DNA of 64,000 bases. It comes from Prado023 sp963706875 (GTDB lineage Bacteria > Actinomycetota > Actinomycetes > S36-B12 > CAIYMF01). The translations under genes and the position numbers were made by a program. The stretch lies in contig CAVPNW010000015.1 of the NCBI GenBank assembly GCA_963706875.1, positions 124,001-188,000 on the forward strand. Reading direction: 5' to 3'. Numbering within the stretch: position 1 is the stretch's first letter; each line of letters opens with the position of its first letter. Shown here piece after piece: positions 36,179 to 45,136 of the stretch. Under the pieces are notes generated by a model that saw only the letters and a program-made list of their open reading frames with translations, made no database searches and was not told where the DNA came from.

Positions 36179-36595
36179 TCATCCCGGCTCCTCGGCCGGC
36201 TCCTGGGCGGCCGCGGTTGCCCGCCACCCGAGCACCACCAGGCAGGCCCCGATGACCAGATAGGCGACCTCCGCCACAGTGGGAGTCGTCGGCTGGTCGA
36301 GCAGGACCATCTCGGCCACGATCCACCCGCACAGCACAACACCGGCGACGATCGCTGCCCGCGGCCACCGGGGATCGGCTCGGAGCGCGGCGATGAAGGC
36401 CAGCGCCGCGGATCCCCCGACGATCGCAGCCAGCAGGAGCCCGGGGACCAGGTACGAGTCGAAGGGGGTCCCGGCCAGCCACTCGACCGGCTGGCGGATC
36501 GGGAATCCGGTGATCAGCTCGACCCCGCCGAGCACCGCCGTCACCCCGACGAACCCGGCCAGCACCGCGGTGACTCGACGGATCCGGCTGGTCAT
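36179..36595 (-). CDS. Small integral membrane protein
   Basis: 138 residues with four predicted membrane helices (RRVTAVLAGFVGVTAVLGGV, LVPGLLLAAIVGGSAALAFI, AAIVAGVVLCGWIVAEMV and AYLVIGACLVVLGWRA). The C-terminus is short and acidic. No family recognised. Its ATG overlaps the stop of the reductase upstream (ATGA), so it is translationally coupled to it. Confidence 0.75.
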   Translation of the reverse strand: MTSRIRRVTAVLAGFVGVTAVLGGVELITGFPIRQPVEWLAGTPFDSYLVPGLLLAAIVGGSAALAFIAALRADPRWPRAAIVAGVVLCGWIVAEMVLLDQPTTPTVAEVAYLVIGACLVVLGWRATAAAQEPAEEPG

Positions 36596-37541
36596 CGGGA
36601 CCTCGCCGTGCGCTGGTCGAGGAACGCCAGCTGGTGGTGCAGGACGGACACGCTGGGCATCGCCACCCCGGCCCGCTGCGCCCGGCGCAGCGGCTCGGCG
36701 AGCATCGCCTCCACCTCCATCGGCCGCCCGGCGTCGGCGTCGAGCTTCATCGAGGTGGCGTACGGGGCCATCCGGGCGGTGGTCGCCAGCAGGTCCTCGA
36801 CCAACGCCTCCGGGAACGTCCGACCCTCGGCCGCCGCCGCCAGGGAGACCTCGGTCATCAGCGTCCGGATCAGCGTGACGGTCTCCTGGTTGGCCATCAG
36901 CTGGTCGGTGGTCGCGTCGAGGATCACCGAGAGCGGGTTGAACCCGATGTTCCACAGCAGCTTGCGCCAGCGCGCCCGGACGAGGTCCTCGTCGAGCAGG
37001 GCCGGTGTGCGGGCGGCGGCGAGGTCGTCGGCGATGGCCCGCATCAGCGGCGTGACCCCGCCGGCGACGTCATCCGGGGCGTGCGCGGCGATCGTGAGGG
37101 CGCCGAAGTCGAGGTGCGCCACACGGCGCGGCCTGTGCGCTGGGCGCACAGGAACGCCAGCCCACCGAGGACCTCGCGCCCGGGTGCAGCGGTGGCGTAG
37201 GCAGGTTCCGCCCCGATCCCGTTCTGCGCGAGCAGGATCCCCGACCCGGGGGCCAGCAGCCGGTCGGCGTGCTCGGCCAGGTGCGCCAGGACGTCGGAGT
37301 TGGCCGTGGCCTTCACGGCCACGATCAGGACGTCGCACGGCTCGAGCGCCGACCAGTCGGGGGCGACGACGACGTCGTCGAGGTGGATGTCCCCCTCGGG
37401 GGAGGTCAGGTCCAGCCCGTGCTCGCGAACATCTTCGGCACCGGTCCGCATGAGGAACTGCACGTCGGCCCCCGCGTGGGCCAGGCGGATCCCGTAGAAG
37501 CAGCCGACCGCGCCGGAACCGACCACCGCATACCGCAGCAC
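36592..37541 (-). CDS. Ketopantoate reductase-like protein (frameshifted)
   Basis: The N-terminal Rossmann half (VVGSGAVGCFYG, GxGxxG at 8-13, then LLAQNGIG) and the C-terminal helical half (KLLWNIGFNPLSVILDATTDQLM) are the two domains of 2-dehydropantoate 2-reductase. They are in different frames; one base seems missing near 37120-37127. The repaired product is about 316 residues, family-sized. It would reduce ketopantoate with NADPH, but relatives act on other 2-keto acids. GTG 37541 is chosen; CAGGAT lies six bases upstream. Confidence 0.82.
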
Positions 37542-37566
37542 GGCACGATCCTGCCACGCCCGCCGA

Positions 37567-38040
37567 TCAGGTGGTGATGCCGGACTCGGCAGCCGCCTTG
37601 AGGGCCGCGAGCGTCTGGCGGATGTTGCGCAGGTTGTGCTCGTCACGTGGTCCGGGAATGATCACCGACCCCGCCTTTGCGAACGCCCGCCCGCGCTTCC
37701 CCTCGCGTCGATCGACCCAGGTCTCGGTGACGCTGCAGCCGTCGTCGGTGACGAGGATCTCGTAGGACCAGGAGGACACCGGCAGCGGCCCGAAGCTGAC
37801 GTCGAACGCGAACGCCCGGCCCCGGTCCGCGCTGGTCACCCGGCAGCGGGTGGCCCAGATCCATGGGCCCCGCCGGTTCGTGCCCCAGAACGTGTCGCCC
37901 ACGCGGAGCCGCTTGCCTGCACCCAGCGCGCCGGTCGCCTCCGGGGAGAACTGCCCGACGGAGGACACGTCGGCGATGAGGTCATAGACCACCTCGGGCA
38001 AGGCCTGGATGTCGATCGACTCGCTGACGACGCTGCCCAT
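37567..38040 (-). CDS. SRPBCC (START-like) domain protein
   Basis: 157 residues of the helix-grip fold: ESIDIQALPEVVYDLIADVSSVGQFSPE, followed by strands with WIWATRCRV and SWSYEILVTDDGCSVTETW. These proteins bind small hydrophobic ligands or act as cyclases; the family includes polyketide cyclase-like and Bet v 1-like groups. TAGACT lies six bases before ATG 38040, so leaderless. No neighbour suggests a ligand. Confidence 0.85.
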   Translation of the reverse strand: MGSVVSESIDIQALPEVVYDLIADVSSVGQFSPEATGALGAGKRLRVGDTFWGTNRRGPWIWATRCRVTSADRGRAFAFDVSFGPLPVSSWSYEILVTDDGCSVTETWVDRREGKRGRAFAKAGSVIIPGPRDEHNLRNIRQTLAALKAAAESGITT

Positions 38041-38065
38041 GGGCCGAGTCTAGGAGGCCGTCGGG

Positions 38066-38383
38066 TCAGCTGCTCCGGGGATCGAGCATCGTCAGGACCA
38101 TCCGAGAGGGCTCCAGCGCCAGCACATCGTGCGGCACGCGGGACCCGATATGGACGAGGCCGCCGGGGGCCAGCTCCACCCGCTCGCCGCCCGCGCCCAC
38201 CCGCAGCCGGCCGTCGAGCACCTGCAGCAGGATCGGGACGGCGGCCGTGTGCTCGCTGAGCTCCTGGCCGGCGTCGAAGGCGAACAGCACGACCCGTGCG
38301 CCCTCGGCCTTGAGCACCGTCCGCGAGACGGTGGAGTCCGGCGCCACCTCGATCAGCGCGCCCACCTCCTCGATGTGCTCCAT
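38066..38383 (-). CDS. Cupin-domain protein
   Basis: 105 residues of one cupin barrel. The metal-site pattern is seen as DAGQELSEHTAAVPILLQVLDGRL and then ELAPGGLVHIGSRVPHDVLALE. AAGGAG precedes ATG 38383. It follows moeA by 80 bp on the same strand and may be read through with the molybdenum genes, but nothing ties it to cofactor synthesis. Confidence 0.85.
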   Translation of the reverse strand: MEHIEEVGALIEVAPDSTVSRTVLKAEGARVVLFAFDAGQELSEHTAAVPILLQVLDGRLRVGAGGERVELAPGGLVHIGSRVPHDVLALEPSRMVLTMLDPRSS

Positions 38384-38463
38384 GCGGATCTCCTTCGGGT
38401 TGATCTGGTGGTCGATTCCGAGCTGTGCATCGACCGGATCGACCACCAGGAGGGGCAGTTGGC

Positions 38464-39648
38464 TCAGAGTGGCAGCGGGAGCCACCGCACCGGATCCCCG
38501 GGGCCGACACCGCCGGGTGGCAGCACGCCGAACCCGCTAGCCGCCGCAAGCCCGCGCAACATCCCGGAGCCCAGGTGGGTGCCCGGGACGAACGCCCCAT
38601 CGACCAGGCGGCCGAGGACCAGCCGGTCCTCGTACGCGGGCGCTCCGACCGCCTCCGCACTGGGCACCACGGCCAGCTCCGGGACCGCGGGCCGGCCGGC
38701 CAAGCCAGCCAGGAGCGGCGCCCCCAGGGTCATGAGCGTCACGATCGCGCTCTGCGGGTTCCCCGGCAGCCCGACGAGCCACGATCGCCCGCGATCCAGC
38801 GTCGCGGCCAGCATCGGGTGGCCCGGACGGACGGCCACGCTGTCGAGGACCACTTCGCCCTCGCACTGGGCGATCGCGGCATGCAGGTGGTCGACCGGCC
38901 CCGCCGCTGTTCCACCGGTGGTCAGCACCACATCAGCGGCCGCGGCGGCGCGACGGATCGCCTCGACGTGGGCCGCCAACGTGTCCTCGCACCGTTCGAT
39001 CAGGACGACGTCGGCCCCCATCCGGGCGACCCAGGCGGGCACCTGCGGGCCGAGCGAGTCCCGCACGAGTCCCAGTGCCGGGATGCCGACCGTGGCCAGC
39101 TCGTCGCCGAACAGGACCAGCGCCACCTGCGGGGCCGGGACCACCAGGAGGTGGTCGTGCCCCGCGGCGGCCGCCAGGCCGATCAGGGCGGGGTTGAGCA
39201 CCGTCCCGGTCGGCGCCAGGAGCTCACCGTCGACGCATTCCTCCCCCGCGGGGCGGACGTGCGTGGGGCCATCGGGGGCGGGGGCATTGAGCACCTCAGC
39301 CCCACCGTGGACCTGGACCTCGCCGTCCTCGCTGCGGATCACCGCCCCTGCTCCGGGCGGCACGACGCCGCCGGTGGCGATCACGACCGCCTGCCCCGGG
39401 GTCAGCGGACCGGGGACCGCCCGCCCGGCCAACGACTGGCCGACGACGGTCCACGGCCCGGGACCGCAGACGGCCCAGCCATCCATCGCCGAGGTGTCGA
39501 ACGAGGGCAGGTCGCACAGGGCCACCAGGTCCTCGGCCAGCACCAGCCCGTCGCAGGCGCCCAGGACGTGGCGGACGGGGGCCAGGGGCGCCACCGCGGC
39601 CGCCAACTCGGCTCGCGCGTCGTCCCAGCGCGGCTCCAGCAGTGTCAT
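38464..39648 (-). CDS. moeA: Molybdopterin molybdenumtransferase MoeA
   Basis: 394 residues. MoeA inserts molybdate into adenylylated molybdopterin. Diagnostic motifs are PSFDTSAMDGWAVCGPG near residue 50, VVPPGAGAVIRSED, VLTTGGTAAGPVD and LVGLPGNPQSAIV. Three-domain length is normal. ATG 39648 is the preferred start. It is 31 bp downstream of mobA on the same strand and opposite moaC/mog-moaE/moaA/moaD, forming a divergent Moco locus. Confidence 0.95.
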   Translation of the reverse strand: MTLLEPRWDDARAELAAAVAPLAPVRHVLGACDGLVLAEDLVALCDLPSFDTSAMDGWAVCGPGPWTVVGQSLAGRAVPGPLTPGQAVVIATGGVVPPGAGAVIRSEDGEVQVHGGAEVLNAPAPDGPTHVRPAGEECVDGELLAPTGTVLNPALIGLAAAAGHDHLLVVPAPQVALVLFGDELATVGIPALGLVRDSLGPQVPAWVARMGADVVLIERCEDTLAAHVEAIRRAAAAADVVLTTGGTAAGPVDHLHAAIAQCEGEVVLDSVAVRPGHPMLAATLDRGRSWLVGLPGNPQSAIVTLMTLGAPLLAGLAGRPAVPELAVVPSAEAVGAPAYEDRLVLGRLVDGAFVPGTHLGSGMLRGLAAASGFGVLPPGGVGPGDPVRWLPLPL

Positions 39649-39679
39649 CGGGTGCTGCCTGCTCGCCGGGTCGGCATCG

Positions 39680-40585
39680 TCACTTCTCCCGCGCGGCCCA
39701 GCCCCGGGCCAGCTCAGCCACCGTGGCGGTCGCATGGGCGGGGTCCGCACCCGCGGCCACCGCGGCACCGAGCAGGTAGGTCGTCACCGGGGCAGCCGGG
39801 CGATCCACGGTGTGCGCCGCGTCGCGAGCGACGTCGAGGATCGCATCGATGTCCAGGGCCACGTCCACGCCCAGCGCCGCGCGTACCGCGTCGACCCACT
39901 CCTGCATGTCCCTGTCCTCCTCCGCCGCGCGGGTGCGCGCGACTGCCAGCTGCTCCGCGGTGTCGACGTCAGCCAGGGCGGCTGCGGGCACCGCCCATTC
40001 CATCACGTCCAGCGCTCCGCGCAGGGCCCGGACGGGAAGCCCGGCCAGCGGACCGAGGGCGGCCAGCGCTACGCGCAGGGCGTCGGTCCGGTAGGCGGCG
40101 CACAGCCACTGCCGGTAGCCCTCGGGATCGATGGGGACGACTGCCTGCGCTGCGGGCAGCGGATCCACCGTGTGCACGGAACCGTCCATCCGATGGTCGA
40201 TTCCGTGCACACCGATGTGGGGAGCCACCCCGGTCAGCTGGGCCAGTGCCTCAGCGACGACGGGCAGCCCGAATGGCATGTCGGCGGCGATCACGCCCAC
40301 GCTCGGCGTGCTCACAGCGGCCAGGCCCGCACCGATCCCGGCCAACGGGCCCGAGCCCGGGGGATCCTCGCGGACGACCGCGACTCGGCGAGCCAGCCCG
40401 TCCGGCGGCGGCCCGACGACCACCACGGGCACATCCGCCGGCAGTCCCGCCAGCAGCCGGTCGATCATCCGTCGGCCGCCCACGTGCGTGGTGGCCTTGT
40501 CCTGACCCAGCCGGAGGCTGGCCCCGCCGGTGAGGACGAGCAGCGAGCACCCGGTCGGCCACCGGGTCGCCCGCACCTGCTCCAC
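39680..40585 (-). CDS. mobA: MobA-like molybdenum cofactor guanylyltransferase fused to DUF6457
   Basis: 301 residues. Residues 1-200 form the MobA GT-A fold: LVLTGGASLRLGQDKA near 18-31 (GTP loop) and VIAADMPFGLP. The C-terminal 100 (MQEWVDAVRAALGVDVALDIDAIL, then DVARDAAHTVDRPAAPVTTY) resemble DUF6457, which is often fused to or next to MobA in Actinobacteria. It should attach GMP to molybdopterin. GTG 40585 follows TATTGT by six bases (leaderless). Divergent from moaC 34 bp away. Confidence 0.9.
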   Translation of the reverse strand: MEQVRATRWPTGCSLLVLTGGASLRLGQDKATTHVGGRRMIDRLLAGLPADVPVVVVGPPPDGLARRVAVVREDPPGSGPLAGIGAGLAAVSTPSVGVIAADMPFGLPVVAEALAQLTGVAPHIGVHGIDHRMDGSVHTVDPLPAAQAVVPIDPEGYRQWLCAAYRTDALRVALAALGPLAGLPVRALRGALDVMEWAVPAAALADVDTAEQLAVARTRAAEEDRDMQEWVDAVRAALGVDVALDIDAILDVARDAAHTVDRPAAPVTTYLLGAAVAAGADPAHATATVAELARGWAAREK

Positions 40586-40591
40586 GAATGC

Positions 40592-40597
40592 ACAATA
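40592..40597 (-). promoter_or_regulatory. -10 box of mobA
   Basis: TATTGT on minus ends six bases before GTG 40585. The same 34-bp gap must also hold the start of the divergent moaC transcript. Confidence 0.6.
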
Positions 40598-40619
40598 GGC
40601 GCCTACCGGAAGGGCCGTC

Positions 40620-41087
40620 ATGAGTGACCTGACCCACCTCGACGCCGCGGGCCACGCCCGGATGGTCGACGTCGCCGGCCGCGAGGTGACCACGCGGACG
40701 GCAACGGCCAGCGGACGGGTCACGACCTCGGCCGCCCCGCTCATCCGATCCGGCGAGGTGCCCAAGGGCGACGTCCTGACCGTGGCGCGGATCGCCGGGA
40801 TCATGGCCACCAAGCGGACCCCCGACCTCATCCCCCTGTGCCACCCGATCGCGTTGCACGGCGTCGACGTGGACGTGGAGATGGCGGAGTCCGCCGACGA
40901 GGTCCTGATCCGTGCCACCGTGCGCACCGCGGACCGGACCGGCGTGGAGATGGAGGCCCTGACCGCCGTAGCGGTCGCCGGGCTGGCGGTCATCGACATG
41001 GTGAAGGCAGTCGACCCGCACGCGGCGCTCCGCGACGTCCAGGTGGAGGCCAAGGACGGCGGCCGGAACGGGGCCTGGCGCCGATGA
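40620..41087 (+). CDS. moaC: Cyclic pyranopterin monophosphate synthase MoaC
   Basis: 155 residues, the normal length. MoaC converts the MoaA product into cyclic pyranopterin monophosphate. Family blocks HLDAAGHARMVDVAGREVTTR, KGDVLTVARIAGIMATKRT, LIPLCHPIALHGVDV and VEMEALTAVAVAGLAVIDMVKA are intact, including the catalytic Lys and His. GGAAG precedes the ATG. It overlaps the next gene by ATGA. Confidence 0.97.
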   Translation: MSDLTHLDAAGHARMVDVAGREVTTRTATASGRVTTSAAPLIRSGEVPKGDVLTVARIAGIMATKRTPDLIPLCHPIALHGVDVDVEMAESADEVLIRATVRTADRTGVEMEALTAVAVAGLAVIDMVKAVDPHAALRDVQVEAKDGGRNGAWRR

Positions 41088-42190
41088 GCCCGACGCCCGA
41101 TGAGGCCCCGCCGCCCCTGACAGCGCCCACCCCGGACGTCCCCAGCCCGGGCATCACCACCCCGAGCATTCCCAGCCCCGAGGTTCCCAGCCCAGGCATT
41201 CCCACCCCCGCCGTGACCGCCCTGTCTCGCGCTGTCGTGATCACCTGCTCGGACTCGGCAGCTGCGGGCGTCGCTGCGGACACCTCGGGTCCGCTGGCCG
41301 CGCAACTGCTCGCAGCCCTTGGCCACGAGGTCGCCAGGGTGACGGTCGTCCCCGATGATGCCGGCACGATCGCGCGCGCCGTGCGTGCAGCCATCGCCGA
41401 GGGCGCCCGCGTCGTGGTCACCACAGGCGGCACCGGCGCGGGACCGCGAGACGTCACTCCCGAGGCGCTGCGCTCGGCCGGCCTGCGTGAGCTGCCCGGC
41501 CTCGGCGAGGCAATCCGCGCCGCCTCCCGGGAGCGGATCCCGGCCGCTGACCTGTCCCGCACCGTCGGCGGGATCCTCGAGGATGCGGTGGTCCTGGCCC
41601 TCCCCGGCAGCCCCGGCGCAGTCCGCGATGGACTGGCCGCCGTCGGCGGGCTGCTGGAGCACGCGGCCCAGGTGGCCGCGGGCGGCGGGCATGACATCCG
41701 CCGCGATCCGCCTGGTGTCATGGATTCGGGCCGTTCAGTGGACCAGATCCATGACACACGAACCGGGATCACCGCCGTTGCCGCGGACGTGGTCACCGCC
41801 AACGTGATCAGCGAGGCGGAGGTGGCCGCGGAGGTCTCGCGCGCGGCAGCGGGGGCGGTCGTGACCTTCGCCGGGGTGGTCCGCGACCACGACCGCGGTC
41901 GAACGGTGACCGCCCTGCACTACGAGGGACACCCCGACGCTGGGCGCATCCTGGCCGAGGTGGTCGCTGAGGCACTCGAACGGCCCGGGGTCCTGGCTGC
42001 TGCCGCCCGGCACCGGACCGGCGACCTCGCGATCGGCGAGCTCGCCTTCGTCGCCGCGGTCAGCGCCGCCCACCGGGGGCAGGCCTTCGCCGCGTGCGCC
42101 TGGCTGGTCGACGAGGCCAAGGCTCGGCTGCCCATCTGGAAGCACCAGCACTTCGCCGACGGAACGGACGAGTGGGTGAACAGCCCATGA
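41084..42190 (+). CDS. MogA/MoaB-MoaE fusion protein
   Basis: 368 residues. A Pro/Thr/Ser-rich N-terminal tail (about 1-45) holds PSPG and PTP repeats. Residues 45-190 are the MogA/MoaB adenylyltransferase (VITCSDSAAAG, TTGGTGAGPRDVTPEA). Residues 225-368 are MoaE, the molybdopterin synthase large subunit (VTFAGVVRDHDRGRTVTALHYEGH, WKHQHFADGTDEWVN). One chain thus carries both synthase and adenylylation steps. ATGA overlaps join it to moaC and moaA. Confidence 0.93.
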   Translation: MSPTPDEAPPPLTAPTPDVPSPGITTPSIPSPEVPSPGIPTPAVTALSRAVVITCSDSAAAGVAADTSGPLAAQLLAALGHEVARVTVVPDDAGTIARAVRAAIAEGARVVVTTGGTGAGPRDVTPEALRSAGLRELPGLGEAIRAASRERIPAADLSRTVGGILEDAVVLALPGSPGAVRDGLAAVGGLLEHAAQVAAGGGHDIRRDPPGVMDSGRSVDQIHDTRTGITAVAADVVTANVISEAEVAAEVSRAAAGAVVTFAGVVRDHDRGRTVTALHYEGHPDAGRILAEVVAEALERPGVLAAAARHRTGDLAIGELAFVAAVSAAHRGQAFAACAWLVDEAKARLPIWKHQHFADGTDEWVNSP

Positions 42191-43410
42191 GCACGCCCGA
42201 GACGCCCAGCACCCTCACCCCCACCGCCGAGGCCCCCAGCCGCTCGGCAGCCGCACCCCCCACCTCCACCGTCGCAGCCGCGGCCGCCGCACCCCCCACC
42301 GCCACCGCCGTCACCACCGCCGCCGCACCCGCCCTCGCCACCGCCCCAGGCCTCCCCGTCGCAGGCCTCGCCACTGCCCCAAGCCTCCCCGCCACCCCCG
42401 GCACCGACCCGACTGCCGCACCCGGCCGCCTCGTCGACCGCTTCGGGCGCACGCACCACGACCTGCGGGTCTCGCTCACCGACCGCTGCAACCTGCGGTG
42501 CACGTACTGCATGCCGGCCGAGGGCCTGGACTGGATGGCCACCCCCGACCTGCTGACCGCCGACGAGATCCTCCGGGTCGTGCGGGTCGCGACCGACCTG
42601 GGAATCACGGAGGTGCGGCTCACCGGCGGGGAGCCGCTCATCCGGCCCGACGTCGTCGACATCGTGGCCCGCCTGGCCGACCTGCCGCGGGCACCGCACC
42701 TGTCGGTGACCACCAACGGCCTGCGCCTGGCCAGCCTCGCAGCGCCGCTCGCGGACGCGGGGCTGTCGCGGGTCAACATCTCCTGCGACACGCTCAGCCC
42801 CGAGACGTTCGGCCGGCTGGCCCTGCGCAGCCGCCTCGACGACGTCCTGGCCGGGATCGCAGCCGCGCGAGCAGCAGGGCTGTCCCCCATCAAGATCAAC
42901 ACCGTCCTGATGCGCGGGGTCAACGACCACGAGGCCGCCACGCTGGTGCGCTGGGCGCTCGACGAGGGGCTCAGCCTCCGGTTCATCGAGCAGATGCCCC
43001 TGGATCCCCAGCACGGCTGGAACCGGGCGATGATGGTGACGCGGGAGGAGATCATCGACTCCCTTGAGCGTGCGGGCTTCCACCTCACCGCGGTGCCCGG
43101 GCGTGGCTCGGCGCCGGCCGAGGAGTTCGCGATCGACGGTGGGCCGGCCACAATCGGCATCGTCGGATCGGTCACCAACCCGTTCTGCGACGCCTGCGAC
43201 CGCGTCCGCCTGACCGCCGACGGTCATTGGCGCTCCTGCCTGTTCGCCGGCCGCGAGGCCGACCTGCGCACCCTGCTGCGCGGCGGTGCCGATGACGAGG
43301 CCATCGCCACGGTGATGGTGGGCGAGGTGGCCCTGAAGCAACGGGGGCACGGCATCGATGAGCCAGCGTTCATCCAGCCCGACCGGCCCATGTCGGCGAT
43401 CGGCGGCTGA
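42187..43410 (+). CDS. moaA: GTP 3',8-cyclase MoaA (radical SAM)
   Basis: 407 residues. The radical-SAM cluster cysteines are Cys101, Cys105 and Cys108 (CNLRCTYCMP). The C-terminal Fe-S cysteines are in NPFCDACDRVRLTADGHWRSC, and the protein ends in the required GG. It makes the first Moco intermediate from GTP. The first 78 residues are an Ala/Pro/Thr-rich low-complexity tail absent from standard MoaA (about 330 residues). ATG at 42187 overlaps the MoaE stop. A start nearer residue 79 is possible but no better codon is seen. Confidence 0.93.
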   Translation: MSTPETPSTLTPTAEAPSRSAAAPPTSTVAAAAAAPPTATAVTTAAAPALATAPGLPVAGLATAPSLPATPGTDPTAAPGRLVDRFGRTHHDLRVSLTDRCNLRCTYCMPAEGLDWMATPDLLTADEILRVVRVATDLGITEVRLTGGEPLIRPDVVDIVARLADLPRAPHLSVTTNGLRLASLAAPLADAGLSRVNISCDTLSPETFGRLALRSRLDDVLAGIAAARAAGLSPIKINTVLMRGVNDHEAATLVRWALDEGLSLRFIEQMPLDPQHGWNRAMMVTREEIIDSLERAGFHLTAVPGRGSAPAEEFAIDGGPATIGIVGSVTNPFCDACDRVRLTADGHWRSCLFAGREADLRTLLRGGADDEAIATVMVGEVALKQRGHGIDEPAFIQPDRPMSAIGG

Positions 43411-43413
43411 GCG

Positions 43414-43875
43414 ATGACCACCATCGACGACACCCCCACCCGCGACGAGGCTCCCGGTCGGGTCGACGAGCCCGGCCCCACCGAGCCCGGCCCCACCACC
43501 CCAGGCCCCACCACCCCCGGCCCCACCGCCCCAAACCCCACCGCCCCAGGCCCGACCGGCCCCCACCCGACCGGCCCCCGCCCCACGGGTCTCCACGCGA
43601 CCGGCTCCCACCCGACCGGCCCCGGCCCCGGGGCCGTGACGTTCCGGATGTTCGCCTCCGCCCGGGCTGCCGCAGGAACCGCGGAGGTGCACGTCGCGCC
43701 GGGCCCCGCCAACCACGTCGTGGCCGCCCTGGCGACCGGGTTGCCGCCCCGGTTCGCCGACGTCCTGGCGTCCAGCTCCCTGCTCGCCGACGGCGTCCGC
43801 CTGGACCCCATCTCCACGGCTCGGATCCCCGGGGGCACGACCGTCGAGGTCCTGCCCCCGTTCGCGGGAGGCTGA
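43414..43875 (+). CDS. moaD: Molybdopterin synthase sulfur carrier MoaD with long repeat tail
   Basis: 153 residues. The C-terminal 80 (VTFRMFASARAAAGTAEVHV to the terminal GG) form the ubiquitin-like MoaD fold whose Gly-Gly end is thiocarboxylated. Residues 20-72 are a tandem PGPT[TAG] repeat, not found in typical 80-residue MoaD. The DNA coding for it (about 43460-43640) is a GC-rich tandem repeat. It is followed 1 bp later by the transporter. Confidence 0.92.
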   Translation: MTTIDDTPTRDEAPGRVDEPGPTEPGPTTPGPTTPGPTAPNPTAPGPTGPHPTGPRPTGLHATGSHPTGPGPGAVTFRMFASARAAAGTAEVHVAPGPANHVVAALATGLPPRFADVLASSSLLADGVRLDPISTARIPGGTTVEVLPPFAGG

Positions 43876-43876
43876 C

Positions 43877-45046
43877 GTGACTGCCCTGGTCACCCGCACC
43901 GCCACGCTCCCCGGCACCTCCTGGTGGCGCGAGGCCTCCGGCGCGGTCGCCGACCTCGGGGTCCTGGTGCCCATCGCGATCGCCCTCATCGTGAGCAACG
44001 GCCTGTCCACCACTGCGGTCCTGCTGCCGGCGGGCCTGCTGTACCTCCTGGTCGCATGGACCTACCGGGTGCCGGTCGCCGTCCAGCCGCTCAAGGCATT
44101 CGGAGCCGCTGCGATTGCCGCCGGCGCTGGGGCCGATGTGATCGCCGCCGGGGCCCTGCTCATGGGGGCGGTCTTCATGGCCCTGGGCGCCACGGGGTGG
44201 CTGGACCGCCTCGGCGCCGTGTTCCCACGGGAGGTGATCAGGGGGGTCCAACTCGCAGTCGGCCTGCTGTTCGCGAAGATCGCCTGGGGCATGGTCAGCG
44301 CCCCACCCGCGACGTTCACCGCGCTGTGGCACCCGGGGCTCACGGCGGCGGCCTGCCTCGCGCTCACGATCGTCCTGCTGCGCTGGCGGCGGGCCAGCGC
44401 CCTGATCGTGGTCGTCCTGGGGCTGGGCATGGCGGTGGCCAGCACGTGGGGCACCGGACCGATGACCCTGGGCCCGACCCCCATCGTCCTGCCCTCGATC
44501 ACGACTGCCGACCTGCTCGTGGCCGCCACGCTCCTGGTCCTCCCGCAGATCCCGCTGACGATCGCGAACTCGTGCCTCGCGCCGGCCGACGCCGCCCCCG
44601 TGTACTTCCCGGGCGATGCGCCGCGGGTCACTCCGAGCCGTCTGGCCCGGACCCTCGGCGGGGCGAACCTCGCCGTGGGGGCGATCAGCGGGATGCCGCT
44701 GTGCCACGGAGCCGGGGGCATGAGCGCCCACCACGCGTTCGGTGCCCGCAGCTGGCGTGCGCCGGCGATCATCGGCTCGACCCTCGTGGTGCTGGCCCTG
44801 GGTCTGGGTCAGGACCTCGCGCAGGTCCTGGGGGCATTCCCCCTGGCGATCCTGGCCGCCCTCCTGCTGGTTGCGGGGATCACCCACATCCGGCTGCTCA
44901 CCGACCTCCGGGGGCGGTTCGCCTGGACCGTTGCCCTGGGTGTCGGCATCGTGGGGGCCACGGGCCACCTGCTGGCCGCGGTGATCATCGGGCTCGCGGC
45001 CGTGGGCATCCGCTCGATGCTGCGGCAACGCCGACCGGTCGCCTGA
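43877..45046 (+). CDS. MOT1-type molybdate/sulfate transporter
   Basis: 389 residues with about ten membrane helices. The family signatures are GAVADLGVLVPIAIAL at residues 21-36, VPVAVQPLKAFGAAA near 57 and MPLCHGAGGMSAHHAFGAR near 275. These match MOT1 molybdate transporters of the SulP relatives. Its place as the last gene of the Moco operon supports molybdate as substrate. GTG 43877 immediately follows moaD. Confidence 0.9.
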   Translation: MTALVTRTATLPGTSWWREASGAVADLGVLVPIAIALIVSNGLSTTAVLLPAGLLYLLVAWTYRVPVAVQPLKAFGAAAIAAGAGADVIAAGALLMGAVFMALGATGWLDRLGAVFPREVIRGVQLAVGLLFAKIAWGMVSAPPATFTALWHPGLTAAACLALTIVLLRWRRASALIVVVLGLGMAVASTWGTGPMTLGPTPIVLPSITTADLLVAATLLVLPQIPLTIANSCLAPADAAPVYFPGDAPRVTPSRLARTLGGANLAVGAISGMPLCHGAGGMSAHHAFGARSWRAPAIIGSTLVVLALGLGQDLAQVLGAFPLAILAALLLVAGITHIRLLTDLRGRFAWTVALGVGIVGATGHLLAAVIIGLAAVGIRSMLRQRRPVA

Positions 45047-45136
45047 AGCTCCAGTCGACCTGCCCCCGGTCCTCACGACCTGGAACAGGTCCTCGCGTGG
45101 AGCCGCCTCGCGCTGCGGCGGCGCGCCCCAGCCGGG

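Noticed and set aside
39680..41692. Long minus-strand frame extending mobA by 369 residues
   Set aside because: The extra part lies antisense to moaC and mog-moaE and has no domain; TATTGT and GTG 40585 give a better start.
43460..43640. Tandem GC-rich repeat that could look like a CRISPR or satellite array
   Set aside because: It is an in-frame PGPT[TAG] repeat within MoaD; unit lengths vary and no spacers are unique.
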